64,000 bases of DNA, taken from contig NZ_SCKT01000012.1 in the NCBI RefSeq assembly GCF_014155765.1, positions 2,154-66,153 of the forward strand, written 5' to 3'. A program made the position numbers and the translations under genes. Positions 55,646 through 64,000 of this stretch are shown in pieces. The stretch comes from Pantoea dispersa (GTDB taxonomy: Bacteria > Pseudomonadota > Gammaproteobacteria > Enterobacterales > Enterobacteriaceae). The first letter of the stretch is position 1. Every line of letters starts with the position of its first letter. The notes under the pieces were generated by a model. The model was not told the origin of the DNA. It saw only the letters and a list, made by a program, of their open reading frames with translations, and ran no database searches.

Positions 55646-56260
55646 ATGAGCCGATACCATGTTGCTGGCAGTGAAGGTAAGTTTGAAAAAGACTCAGGCG
55701 AGCAGGTCATGGCCAATAAGCTTAGGCTCACCGATTCCACTGAGATGAATGAGGCAGAACTTGTTCTGTTAGAACAACTCTACCAGTCAGTTTTTGAGGA
55801 AAACTTTCCCGAAGGAAAACTCAACGTCGCGCTACTAAAAAGCTGGCATCGCCGCTGGCTGGGTAACACCTACGAATGGGCTGGACAAGAGAGAACGGTC
55901 AATATTAGCAAGGGTGATTTTATGTTTGCGCCCTCAGCACAATTGCCAAAACTACTGAACGAATACAACAAGTATCTTGCGCATTACACGCCCTGTAACG
56001 ACATGGACGAAGAAGAACTCATCATCGCTATCGCCGTTACGCATGTCGAGCTGATACTTATACATCCCTTTAGAGAAGGAAACGGACGTTTGTTGCGGCT
56101 GTTAGCTGATGTCATGGCGGTTCAGGGAGGATACAAACCGCTGGATTATCAAAGCTGGGAGCAGAATAAAACCCAGTATTTTTCGGCTATTCATGCTGGT
56201 ATGTCAATGGACTACGCACCAATGAAATACTGGGCCAGTCGGGCATTGAGAAGGCACTAA
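55646..56260 (+). CDS. fic: Fic-domain AMP transferase
   Basis: The 204-residue protein has the active motif HPFREGNGRLLR (near residue 142) and the upstream target-binding flap region NISKGDFMFAP. Fic enzymes AMPylate target hydroxyls such as DNA gyrase and topoisomerase IV. The start MSRYHVAGSEGKFEKDSG fits the family; an upstream ATG adds 17 non-conserved residues. No inhibitory (S/T)xxxE(G/N) helix is seen within it, so a separate antitoxin is expected. Confidence 0.9.
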   Translation: MSRYHVAGSEGKFEKDSGEQVMANKLRLTDSTEMNEAELVLLEQLYQSVFEENFPEGKLNVALLKSWHRRWLGNTYEWAGQERTVNISKGDFMFAPSAQLPKLLNEYNKYLAHYTPCNDMDEEELIIAIAVTHVELILIHPFREGNGRLLRLLADVMAVQGGYKPLDYQSWEQNKTQYFSAIHAGMSMDYAPMKYWASRALRRH

Positions 56261-56427
56261 GCCAGGCGAAGATGCGCGAATTTTTTACGCGCGGCTTCAA
56301 GTGAGGCCTCGACGCTAGCTGAGGACTGGCCGGTTTCAACAGCCGTTGACGTTGCTACTGAACGAATGATATCGGAGCGAGAAGGTTTAGCATAACCTGA
56401 GTGCGCTTTTTTTCTGTTGTTGGTCAT
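56257..56427 (-). CDS. Candidate Fic antitoxin (VbhA-like)
   Basis: This 56-residue basic protein (MTNNRKKAHSGYAKPSRSDI…) lies tail to tail with fic; the two stops overlap by four bases. It contains STAVETG, close to the inhibitory (S/T)xxxE(G/N) helix of VbhA-type antitoxins (SAIAEG), although the residue after Glu is Thr. AGAGGG precedes the ATG. It is inferred to be the antitoxin of the neighbouring Fic. Confidence 0.62.
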   Translation of the reverse strand: MTNNRKKAHSGYAKPSRSDIIRSVATSTAVETGQSSASVEASLEAARKKFAHLRLA

Positions 56428-56687
56428 TAAGCCCTCTCTACATCAGTGCAGTTGCGTAAGACACCATAGCCTCAAGAGTATATCAAAGCTTTGAACCAAC
56501 ATCACGTTCCCTTCTGGCTCGGCAAGCTGATGTCCCATCAGGCTTCAAACAATCTCATGAGCCCGGTAAATAAACCCCACGCAAGGCGATGAATCGCGCC
56601 GCTACGGCTATTGTGCGAATTGCGGTTTCATTGACTGAATGGCAGCAACGCGGCCGCGCGAATGATTACTGAAGCAGCTACGCCAGG

Positions 56688-57464
56688 CTAATTATCCGAT
56701 CCGTTAGTGGCATACAGCGGCCATGACTCAAACAGGTAGCCGTCGAAATCAATGTCGTCCACATCAGAAAACTCCAGCAGCAGCTGCTTGACGTTTTCCA
56801 GGTGTTGCCACATCGCCTGTTTCGCGGCGCGCGCGTCTTTCTTAATTAAGGCGGCGAGGATCTTTTTATGATCGTCGAGCCACTTTTTGCGGTAGTTGGT
56901 ATTGATCAGATGCCGATGCAGCTGGCTCCACATCACGTTGTCTTCCCGCCACTGCCAGGATTGTTTGAACAGCTCCACCAGCATGCTGTTGTGCGTGGCT
57001 TCGGCAATCGCCAGGTGGAAATTGCGGTCGCCGTTTTCGCTGTCATTCACTGCGCCTGACGCCAGCTCGCGTTCTTCCAGCGCCAGCGCCTGGCGCATTT
57101 TGATAATGTCTTCACGCGTCGCCTGTAACGCAGCGAATTCGGCGATATTACTCTCCAGCAGCTGGCGGGCCTGCAGCATCTCAAACGGACCGGCCGCATT
57201 GCAGGCGGTTTGCGCAGCGGCACGCGGTGCCGGCGTGTCATTGATCACATAAATGCCTGCGCCACGCCGCACTTCAATTAACCCTTCCAGCTCTAGCATA
57301 ATCAGCGCCTCACGCACCAGCGTGCGCGTGACGTTTAGCAGCATCGCCAGTTCACGCTCCGGCGGCAACCGCTCGCCAATTGCGTACTGTTTCTGCGTGA
57401 TCATGTTGCGAAGCATCTCGCCCACTTCCTGATAGGGTCGCTGTGCTGAAGCTTGTGGTTTCAT
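56688..57464 (-). CDS. uxuR: GntR-family repressor UxuR
   Basis: The 258-residue FadR-subfamily repressor of glucuronate genes has the start MKPQASAQRPYQEVGEML, like E. coli UxuR, with AAAGAG upstream. A winged helix (GERLPPERELAMLLNVTRTLVREAL) spans residues 30-60. The C-terminal effector domain (ARQLLESNIAEFAALQATREDI, WQHLENVKQLLLEFS) follows. It is last in the operon. An upstream GTG overlapping the uxaC stop is possible but less likely. Confidence 0.93.
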   Translation of the reverse strand: MKPQASAQRPYQEVGEMLRNMITQKQYAIGERLPPERELAMLLNVTRTLVREALIMLELEGLIEVRRGAGIYVINDTPAPRAAAQTACNAAGPFEMLQARQLLESNIAEFAALQATREDIIKMRQALALEERELASGAVNDSENGDRNFHLAIAEATHNSMLVELFKQSWQWREDNVMWSQLHRHLINTNYRKKWLDDHKKILAALIKKDARAAKQAMWQHLENVKQLLLEFSDVDDIDFDGYLFESWPLYATNGSDN

Positions 57465-57538
57465 AACGCTCTTTTCTGCTGGTTCAGACATTAGGCCGCC
57501 AAATTTTCTACCCTGCACTATAACACAGGGCGTGATTT

Positions 57539-58957
57539 TCACCGTGGGTTAAGGCTGAAGTAGCGTCGGGCGTTATGGAAGCAGATATCCTGCAACATCG
57601 CGCCCAGCGCGGCTTCATCGTGCGGCACGATGCCGTCACGCACCCACTCGCCAAACAGATTGCACAGAATGCGGCGGAAGTATTCGTGCCGCGTATAAGA
57701 AAGAAAACTGCGCGAATCGGTCAGCATGCCAACGAACTGACTGAGCAGCCCCATCTGCGCCAGCTGCTCCAGTTGCCGCAGCATCCCGTCACGCTGATCG
57801 TTGAACCACCAGCCAGAGCCGAACTGCATCTTGCCCGCCATCCCTGCGCCCTGAAAGTTACCCGCCATGGTAGCCAGCACTTCGTTGTCACGCGGATTGA
57901 GGCAGTAAAGAATGGTTTTTGGCAGCTGGTCATTGGTGTCCATCGCGTCCAGCAGGCGCGCCAGCGGCCAGGCAACAAGATGATCGCCGATGGAGTCGAA
58001 ACCGCTGTCCGGGCCGAGCTGACGGAACATGCGCGTGCTGTTATTGCGGATCGCACCGATATGTAATTGCATCGCCCAGCCACGGCGGGCATACTCCGCG
58101 CCCAGCCACACCAGCACAGCGGTACTGAACTGCGCAATCTCCAGCTCGCTCAGCGCCGCATTGCTGCGGCGTCTGGCGAGAATGCCATCCAGCACGCTGT
58201 CGGCTGGCACCGCAGCATAGCGCAGCGTTTCAATGCCGTGGTCGGCGGCACGGCAGCCATGGGCGGAAAAGTGGTCCAGTCGGCGCAGTAACGCCACACG
58301 CAGCGCATCAAAGCTATCGATACTGACATCTGCGGCGGCTTCCAGCCGGGTCAGGTAATCGGTGAATCCTTCCAGTTCAATCTTGAACACCCGGTCCGGA
58401 CGCCAGCTCGGTGCCACCTCAATATCAAAGCTGCTGTCTTCAGCTATCTGACGATGGTACTGCAGGGAGTCGATCGGATCGTCAGTGGTGCCCACCATAC
58501 GCACGTTCATCTGGCGCATGATGCCGCGCGCGGAAAATTCAGGCGTGGCCAGCTTCTCCGCACACTCATGCCAGATGCGTGGTGCGGTTTCTGGTCCAAA
58601 CAGCGTGTCTGTGATACCAAACGGCCGGCGCAGCTCCAGATGCGTCCAGTGATAGAGCGGATTGCCGAGCGTTTTTGGCACGGTCTGCGCCCAGGCCAGA
58701 TATTTATCGTAATCGCTGGTGGTGTTACCGGTGATCAATGATTCCTCTACACCCGCCGCGCGCAGTGCGCGCCATTTGTAGTGATCGCCCTCCAGCCAGA
58801 TTTGCCCGAGGTTGGCAAACTGTCGGTCTTCTGCAATCTCCTGCGGATTGAGATGGCAGTGGTAATCATAGATCGGCATCTGCGCCGCCACGTCGTGATA
58901 CAGGCGACGCGCCACCTCGCTGTGCAACAGAAAATCGTCATCCATAAAACGCTTCAT
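57539..58957 (-). CDS. uxaC: Glucuronate isomerase UxaC
   Basis: The 472-residue enzyme isomerises D-glucuronate to fructuronate (and galacturonate to tagaturonate). It belongs to the amidohydrolase-like superfamily, with [12 protein letters not shown] near the N-terminus. The ATG follows GGAGGCCAA and overlaps the uxuB stop. In E. coli uxaC pairs with uxaA; here it is within the uxu operon. Confidence 0.97.
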   Translation of the reverse strand: MKRFMDDDFLLHSEVARRLYHDVAAQMPIYDYHCHLNPQEIAEDRQFANLGQIWLEGDHYKWRALRAAGVEESLITGNTTSDYDKYLAWAQTVPKTLGNPLYHWTHLELRRPFGITDTLFGPETAPRIWHECAEKLATPEFSARGIMRQMNVRMVGTTDDPIDSLQYHRQIAEDSSFDIEVAPSWRPDRVFKIELEGFTDYLTRLEAAADVSIDSFDALRVALLRRLDHFSAHGCRAADHGIETLRYAAVPADSVLDGILARRRSNAALSELEIAQFSTAVLVWLGAEYARRGWAMQLHIGAIRNNSTRMFRQLGPDSGFDSIGDHLVAWPLARLLDAMDTNDQLPKTILYCLNPRDNEVLATMAGNFQGAGMAGKMQFGSGWWFNDQRDGMLRQLEQLAQMGLLSQFVGMLTDSRSFLSYTRHEYFRRILCNLFGEWVRDGIVPHDEAALGAMLQDICFHNARRYFSLNPR

Positions 58958-60435
58958 TTGGCCTCCGGATTGAGGGATGCAACCGCGGCTCTGGCACCCT
59001 GCTGGCACAGGCGGTCATAGGTGTGTTGCAGGGCGGCAACAAAGGCCGGATTGGCGGGTAAGTCGTCCGCAAAGATCTCGTTAATGCCCAGCAGCGCCTG
59101 CACGCGGGCGGGACCTGAAGGGAACTGCTGATTAATCCGCTCAAACTTAGCGACCAGCGGATCAGCCACCGGGTAGCGCTCGCCCTTTTCGTCTTCGCCG
59201 AGGATATATCGCATCCAGCCCGCGATGCCGAGCAGCAGATGCCGGCAGTCGCTGCCGTGATGCAGATGATAGCGCAGCGAATCCAGCATGCGCTGTGGCA
59301 GTTTCTGACTGCCATCGCTGGCAATTTGCGCCGTGCGATGGCGCAGCGACGGATTACTGAAGCGCTCAAGCAGTTGATGCGCATACGCGTTCAGATCGCT
59401 GCCTGCCGGCATCGTCAGCGTGGCACGCTGTTCAGTCAGCATCAGCGACAGCGCGGCCTGACGGTAAGCGGGCAGCTGCATGGTATCAGCGATAGTTTCA
59501 CAACCGCCGAGGTAGCCAAGATACGCCAGAAACGAGTGCGTGCCATTCAGCAGACGCAGTTTCATCAACTCGTAGGGGGCGACATCCGGAACAAATTGCG
59601 CACCAACGCGCTGCCAGTCGGGACGTCCCGCCAAGAAGTTATCTTCAATCACCCACTGACGAAACGGTTCGCAGGCGACACCGCAGGGATCGGCGATGCC
59701 CAGCAACCCGGTAATCTCGCGCTGCGTCTCTTCCGTCACGGCCGGCACGATGCGGTCAACCATGGTGCAGGGAAATGTAACCTGTTGGTCAATCCATGCC
59801 GCCAGCGCCGCATCCTGCCGTTGTGCCAGACCGATGACCGCAGCCCGCGCGACGTGGCCGTTATCACGCAGATTGTCGCATGACAGCACGGTAAAAGGCG
59901 CTAACCCGGCTTCACGCCGCAAGCGCAGCGCCTCAACGATAAAGCCAATGGCGGATTTCGGCTGCCGGGGATGGGCCAGATCGTGCACGATCAGCGGATG
60001 GGTGCTATCCAGTTCGCCAGTTGCGCCATGAGTGCAATAGCCTTTTTCGGTTACCGTCAGCGAGACGATGGCGGTTTCCGCGCGGGAAAGCGCGTTAAGA
60101 ATGCCGTCACAACCGTCCAGCGCCGGGTGCAGCGCGGAGTGTACGGAACCAATGATTTTGACGTCATGACGCGTCGCGCCTTGCTCGGTGACGCTGTAGA
60201 GCAAATTCTGCGCGCGCAATTGTTCCACCAGCTGTCTGCCGCTGGCCGACATCAGGTTGACCTCGCAAATGCCCCAGTCGCTGTCGCTTATCTCCAGCAG
60301 ATGGTGCTGATAGAGCGCCTGATGCGCGCGATGAAACGCGCCGCAGCCGATGTGCACGATGCGCGGCACCAGCCGCTGCTGCTGCCATGCGGGCCGCGCC
60401 ACCTTAATGCTGGCGTCGGCAAGGTTGTGTTGCAT
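58954..60435 (-). CDS. uxuB: Fructuronate reductase UxuB
   Basis: The 493-residue long-chain mannitol-dehydrogenase-type enzyme reduces fructuronate to mannonate with NADH. Motifs are [18 protein letters not shown] and [16 protein letters not shown] with the catalytic Lys. It closely resembles E. coli UxuB. It lies between uxuA and uxaC. Confidence 0.96.
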   Translation of the reverse strand: MQHNLADASIKVARPAWQQQRLVPRIVHIGCGAFHRAHQALYQHHLLEISDSDWGICEVNLMSASGRQLVEQLRAQNLLYSVTEQGATRHDVKIIGSVHSALHPALDGCDGILNALSRAETAIVSLTVTEKGYCTHGATGELDSTHPLIVHDLAHPRQPKSAIGFIVEALRLRREAGLAPFTVLSCDNLRDNGHVARAAVIGLAQRQDAALAAWIDQQVTFPCTMVDRIVPAVTEETQREITGLLGIADPCGVACEPFRQWVIEDNFLAGRPDWQRVGAQFVPDVAPYELMKLRLLNGTHSFLAYLGYLGGCETIADTMQLPAYRQAALSLMLTEQRATLTMPAGSDLNAYAHQLLERFSNPSLRHRTAQIASDGSQKLPQRMLDSLRYHLHHGSDCRHLLLGIAGWMRYILGEDEKGERYPVADPLVAKFERINQQFPSGPARVQALLGINEIFADDLPANPAFVAALQHTYDRLCQQGARAAVASLNPEAK

Positions 60436-60499
60436 GTGAACTCCTCAGTGTCCGGCGTGACTGCGCGTCCGCCGGGCAAGCGGTACAGGGCGACCGGCG

Positions 60500-61678
60500 T
60501 CAGAAAAAGGCGCGGTGTATCGCCAGCTCAACGCCACGAATCTCAGCCAGACCTTTCAGCCGGCCAATCGCGGAATAACCCGGGTTGGTTTTCTTGTGCA
60601 GATCGTCCAGCATCTGATGCCCGTGGTCGGGCCGCATCGGGATCAGGTCTTCCTGCCCCGCATTACGACGGCGCTGCTCCTCTTCGGCAATCGCTTTGAT
60701 CACCGCAAACATATCGACATCGCCGCCAAGGTGCGCGGCTTCGTGGAAAGTTTTGGGGTTGGCTTCACGCCGGGTTGAGCGCAGATGGGCAAAATAGATG
60801 CGCGGCCCAAAACGTTTCACCATGCCGGCTAAATCATTTTCCGCCAGTACGCCGTACGAACCGGTACACATCGTGAAGCCGTTGGCCGGGCTGTCGATGG
60901 TGTCGATCATCCACTGCAGGTCGTCGGCATTGGAGACGATACGCGGCAGGCCGAGGATCGGGCGCGGCGGATCGTCCGGATGTACCGCCATGCGAATACC
61001 GACCTCTTCAGCAACCGGGATGATGCCGCGCAAAAACGTGGCAAAGTGCTCGCGCAGCCGGGCTTTGTCGATGCCGTCATAGCGCGCCAGCTGAGCACGA
61101 AACTGCGCCAGCGTATAGCCCTCTTCCGCGCCGGGTAATCCGGCGATGATGTTACGCGTTAGCCGCAGCTTGTGCTCTTCGCTCATGCTGGCGAAGCGCG
61201 CAGCGGCCTGGGCTATCTCGTCAGCGCTGTAATCATTTTCTGCGCCCTGACGCTGCAGGATATGCAGCTCGAATACCGCAAATTCAATCTGATCGAAGCG
61301 CAGCGCTTTCGCGCCATCCGGCAGCTCGAACGCCAGGTCGGTGCGCGTCCAGTCCAGAATCGGCATGAAGTTGTAGCACACGGTGTGGATGCCGCACTGC
61401 GCCAGATTGCGCAGCGACTGCTGATAGTTGCTGATCCACTTTTGGCACTGCCCGCCGCCGGTTTTGAGCTCCTCATGGATCGGCACACTCTCTACCACCG
61501 ACCAGACCAGCCCGGCCGCTTCAATCATCGCTTTGCGCTGCAAAATCTCCTCCACCGGCCACACCTCGCAGTTCGGGATGTGATGCAGGGCAGTCACAAT
61601 GCCGGTAGCGCCCGCCTGTCGGGCATCGGCGAGTGAAACGGGATCGTCAGGGCCATACCAGCGCCAGGTCTGCTTCAT
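60500..61678 (-). CDS. uxuA: Mannonate dehydratase UxuA
   Basis: The 392-residue TIM-barrel enzyme dehydrates mannonate to 2-keto-3-deoxygluconate. It begins [16 protein letters not shown] with AGGAG upstream. Metal ligands are seen in MAVHPDDPP and [12 protein letters not shown]. It is the first gene of uxuA-uxuB-uxaC-uxuR. Confidence 0.97.
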   Translation of the reverse strand: MKQTWRWYGPDDPVSLADARQAGATGIVTALHHIPNCEVWPVEEILQRKAMIEAAGLVWSVVESVPIHEELKTGGGQCQKWISNYQQSLRNLAQCGIHTVCYNFMPILDWTRTDLAFELPDGAKALRFDQIEFAVFELHILQRQGAENDYSADEIAQAAARFASMSEEHKLRLTRNIIAGLPGAEEGYTLAQFRAQLARYDGIDKARLREHFATFLRGIIPVAEEVGIRMAVHPDDPPRPILGLPRIVSNADDLQWMIDTIDSPANGFTMCTGSYGVLAENDLAGMVKRFGPRIYFAHLRSTRREANPKTFHEAAHLGGDVDMFAVIKAIAEEEQRRRNAGQEDLIPMRPDHGHQMLDDLHKKTNPGYSAIGRLKGLAEIRGVELAIHRAFF

Positions 61679-62042
61679 GTCGTTTTCTCCTGCGGGCCTG
61701 AGCATCATCCTCAAAGCCCTTCCATTTTGGTTGACCAATATTACAAGCGAAGCGCTTTATGAGTCATAAAAAGTGGCTGCGCAGCGTCAAATTCGGCCTT
61801 TCACCGGCGGAAGTCAACCTGATAAATGATTTTGGTTAACCAGATCACAAATACCACATCAGGCTGGCGACCACCTGGCCTAACTGTGGTTCACTCCCGG
61901 CGGATAGTTAGAACAGGACGCATCACGCCACGCCCGGCAATCAAGGGCCAGGGGTTATGCGCTGGCCGGTATGAACTCCACCTCCGGCCAGGCAGTCACA
62001 GACGTTGCTCACACATGCTGTTAATAATGAATGGAGAATCCG
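61679..62042. promoter_or_regulatory. uxuA/exuT divergent control region
   Basis: Two UxuR/ExuR-type palindromes are present: TTGGTTGACCAA (61727-61738) near uxuA and TTGGTTAACCAG (61832-61843). A GATCACAAAT half-site (61843-61852) resembles a CRP site overlapping the second. An 8-bp CTGGCCGG/CCGGCCAG hairpin (61962-61991) precedes exuT. No gene lies here. Confidence 0.65.
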
Positions 62043-63344
62043 ATGAACCGCAGTTTGAACCCAGGGATTGCCGCAACCGGCACGAAACGCGTCATCCGTC
62101 ATCTGCGCTGGTGGGTGCTGGTGCTTTTTCTCGCCGGTGTCACCGTTAACTACATTACCCGTAACTCGTTAGGTATTCTGGCCCCCGAGCTGAAAACCAG
62201 TCTCGGCATCACCACAGAACAATATTCATGGATAGTCGGCGCTTTTCAGCTGGCTTATACCTTCTTTCAACCGATCTGCGGCTGGCTGATTGACGTCATT
62301 GGCCTCAAACTCGGCTTCTTCATCTGCGCCACCATCTGGGCGCTGGCCTGTCTGTTACATGCCGGCGCCGCCAGCTGGTTGCACCTGGCCATTTTGCGCT
62401 TTGTCATGGGCGGAGCTGAAGCGGCCGCCACGCCGGCTAACGCCAAAGTGATTGGTGAATGGTTCCCGAAAAAAGAGCGTCCGATCGCGGCCGGCTGGGC
62501 CGGCGTCGGCTTCTCGATTGGCGCCATGCTGGCGCCTCCCATCATCTACTTTGCCCACGCCTCGTTCGGCTGGCAGGGCGCATTCCTGTTTACCGGCTGT
62601 CTGGCTCTGGGCTGGGTGGTGCTGTGGTGGCTGTTGTATCGCGATCCGGAACGTAACCCGAATCTCAGCAGCGATGAGCTGGCCTTTATTCGTCAGGATA
62701 ATGAGCCACCGGCGGTCAAACTGCCCTTTTTCAAAGCCCTGAAAACCGTCTCCAGAAACAAGCGTTTTTACGGTATCGCCATTCCCGCTTTTATGGCTGA
62801 ACCGGCATGGGGCGTGCTGAGCTTCTGGGTACCGCTCTATCTGGCAAAAGACCTGGGAATGGACCTGAAACAGATTGCCATGTTCGCCTGGCTGCCGTTC
62901 CTCGCGGCGGATCTCGGCAGTGCAGCCAGCGGCTACCTGACGCGCATCTATACCCGGCTGTTTGGCTTCAGGCTGGTAAATTCCGTTGTCGCCAGCTCGG
63001 TCACCGGCGCCTTTCTGATGCTGTCGCTGGCACTGGTGGCGATGACCAAAGACCCCTACGTCGCGATTGCCCTGATCTCGATTGGCGGTTTTGGTCATCA
63101 GATCATTTCCTGCATGTTGAGTGCGCTGGTGGTGGAAAAATTTGATAAGGGCCAGATGGCCACGGTGAATGGCATGCGCGGCTCGTTTGCCTGGATCTCC
63201 AGCTTCCTGTTTTCGCTGGTGATTGGCGTGACGGCTGACAAAATCGGCTTTAACCCGCTGTTTGTCGCCATGGGCTTTTTTGACCTGATCGGTGCAGTCT
63301 TCCTGATTGCGTTTATTGCTGAGCGTCGTTCAGCGACCCAATGA
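62043..63344 (+). CDS. exuT: Hexuronate transporter ExuT-like (MFS)
   Basis: The 433-residue major facilitator of the anion:cation symporter group has twelve membrane helices. The motif NYITRNSLGILAPEL and the FxxGGAEAAATPANAKVIGEWFP region are typical of ExuT/GudP-like sugar-acid carriers. It should bring in glucuronate for the divergent operon. GGAG lies six bases before the chosen ATG. Confidence 0.92.
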   Translation: MNRSLNPGIAATGTKRVIRHLRWWVLVLFLAGVTVNYITRNSLGILAPELKTSLGITTEQYSWIVGAFQLAYTFFQPICGWLIDVIGLKLGFFICATIWALACLLHAGAASWLHLAILRFVMGGAEAAATPANAKVIGEWFPKKERPIAAGWAGVGFSIGAMLAPPIIYFAHASFGWQGAFLFTGCLALGWVVLWWLLYRDPERNPNLSSDELAFIRQDNEPPAVKLPFFKALKTVSRNKRFYGIAIPAFMAEPAWGVLSFWVPLYLAKDLGMDLKQIAMFAWLPFLAADLGSAASGYLTRIYTRLFGFRLVNSVVASSVTGAFLMLSLALVAMTKDPYVAIALISIGGFGHQIISCMLSALVVEKFDKGQMATVNGMRGSFAWISSFLFSLVIGVTADKIGFNPLFVAMGFFDLIGAVFLIAFIAERRSATQ

Positions 63345-63355
63345 AGTAGGTAACG

Positions 63356-64000
63356 ATGAAAACCTTAAAAAACTGGTCTTTAGCCCATTCTGATCGTCAC
63401 CATGTGGTGCTTAACGTCGATGGCAAACACCATCTGTGCCTGTACGTGCTGGAAAAAGGTCTGTTCCGCGTGGTGATCAAGCGCCACGGCAACTACAGTC
63501 TGGACCGCACCTGGAGCATTGCGCCGGAACAGGATGTTCCATGGGAAGGGCGTCCGCGCGACAGCCTGGCCGGGTTTAGCCTGCCCGGTTTTACGCTGGA
63601 GGAAGAAGCCAATTGTCTGACCATCAGTACCGACACGCTGCGCGTGATAGTGCGTCAGCCGCTGGCGCTGGAGTGGCAGTACCGTGATGCCGCAGGCGAC
63701 TGGCAACTGCTGACCGGCGATCGCCCCACCAGCGCCTATCAGATCAACGCACACGGCGACGGCGTGGCGCACTATCAGCGCCGCATGGCGGACGACCGCT
63801 ACTACGGTCTGGGCGAAAAAACTGGCGATCTGCAACGCAACGGCAAACGCTTTGAGATGCGTAATCTGGATGCTATGGGTTACAACGCCTCCTCCACCGA
63901 TCCGCTGTACAAACATGTGCCCTTCACCCTCACGCGGCGTAACGACGTCAGCTTTGGCCTGTTCTACGATAACCTCAGCACCAGCTGGTTCGATCTGGGT
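63356..64000 (+). CDS. GH31 alpha-glycosidase (partial)
   Basis: The first 215 residues are visible and the gene runs off the right edge. The YYGLGEKTGDLQRNGKRFEM and NLDAMGYNASSTDPLYKH segments are the N-terminal domain of GH31 alpha-glucosidases/alpha-xylosidases. It lies 11 bases after exuT in the same operon, so it may release a uronate or sugar from an oligosaccharide. The catalytic Asp residues are beyond the window. Confidence 0.9.
   Translation, partial: MKTLKNWSLAHSDRHHVVLNVDGKHHLCLYVLEKGLFRVVIKRHGNYSLDRTWSIAPEQDVPWEGRPRDSLAGFSLPGFTLEEEANCLTISTDTLRVIVRQPLALEWQYRDAAGDWQLLTGDRPTSAYQINAHGDGVAHYQRRMADDRYYGLGEKTGDLQRNGKRFEMRNLDAMGYNASSTDPLYKHVPFTLTRRNDVSFGLFYDNLSTSWFDLG

Noticed and set aside
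63380-63916. Leftward frame inside the GH31 gene
   Set aside because: The rightward frame has clear GH31 motifs and a ribosome site.

Overview
The window reads as a chromosomal segment of an Enterobacterales bacterium, most likely of the Erwiniaceae (Pantoea-like). The gene orders cutC-yecM-argS-flhEAB, chaC-chaB-chaA-kdsA-sirB1-sirB2-prmC-prfA-hemA | lolB-ispE-prs and ychH-pth-ychF are those of enteric genomes. The reduced type VI secretion (T6SS) locus and the overall base composition fit Pantoea or a close relative. The genus is an inference.

Positions 1 to about 20,870 are the right-hand part of a lambdoid prophage; its tail genes lie off the left edge. Late genes run leftward: HK97-type capsid, ClpP-like protease, portal, TerL, TerS, HNH nuclease, spanins Rz/Rz1, SAR endolysin, holin, then a late promoter with terminators just behind a phage-82-type Q. 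Further right, still leftward, come a DUF968 protein, a KilA-N protein, RusA, a zinc-ribbon protein, an MT-A70 methylase, a ParB-like protein, a 40-residue membrane peptide, a PerC-like regulator and an O-like initiator. The O gene contains five iterons spaced exactly 23 bp apart plus three 12-bp tandem repeats, a clear candidate origin. A YmfL-like (CII-position) protein and Cro complete the arm. A symmetrical immunity region follows: pR with three operators, cI on the + strand, and pL with three more operators of the same design. The rightward pL operon holds small early genes, a remnant of a 3'-5' exonuclease and a PrtN-like gene. No integrase is present at this end.

Positions 20,970-29,526 are host genes: cutC, a PatB/MalY-type C-S lyase, yecM, a 40-residue membrane peptide, argS and flhE-flhA-flhB. 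Next to flhB, where E. coli has chemotaxis genes, lies an eight-gene T6SS-related operon (30,168-39,166): an SH3 lipoprotein, TssL with an OmpA domain, a C-terminally short TssM, TagF, an FHA protein, PppA, a periplasmic protein and the kinase PpkA. Sheath, tube, baseplate, ClpV, VgrG and TssJ genes are absent. This envelope-plus-phosphorylation module is the most interesting unit in the window.

Positions 39,169-55,247 hold conserved housekeeping genes (chaCBA, kdsA, sirB1/B2, prmC, prfA, hemA, lolB, ispE, prs, ychH, pth, ychF). They are interrupted by an AT-richer accessory patch at 42,141-43,326, with one gene split by a -1 shift at A AAA AAC, and by a diguanylate cyclase gene between prs and ychH.

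Positions 55,646-56,427 hold a Fic protein with a tail-to-tail small antitoxin candidate. Positions 56,688-64,000 form a glucuronate locus: uxuA-uxuB-uxaC-uxuR leftward, and exuT plus a GH31 glycosidase (cut by the window edge) rightward. UxuR-type operators lie between the two arms.
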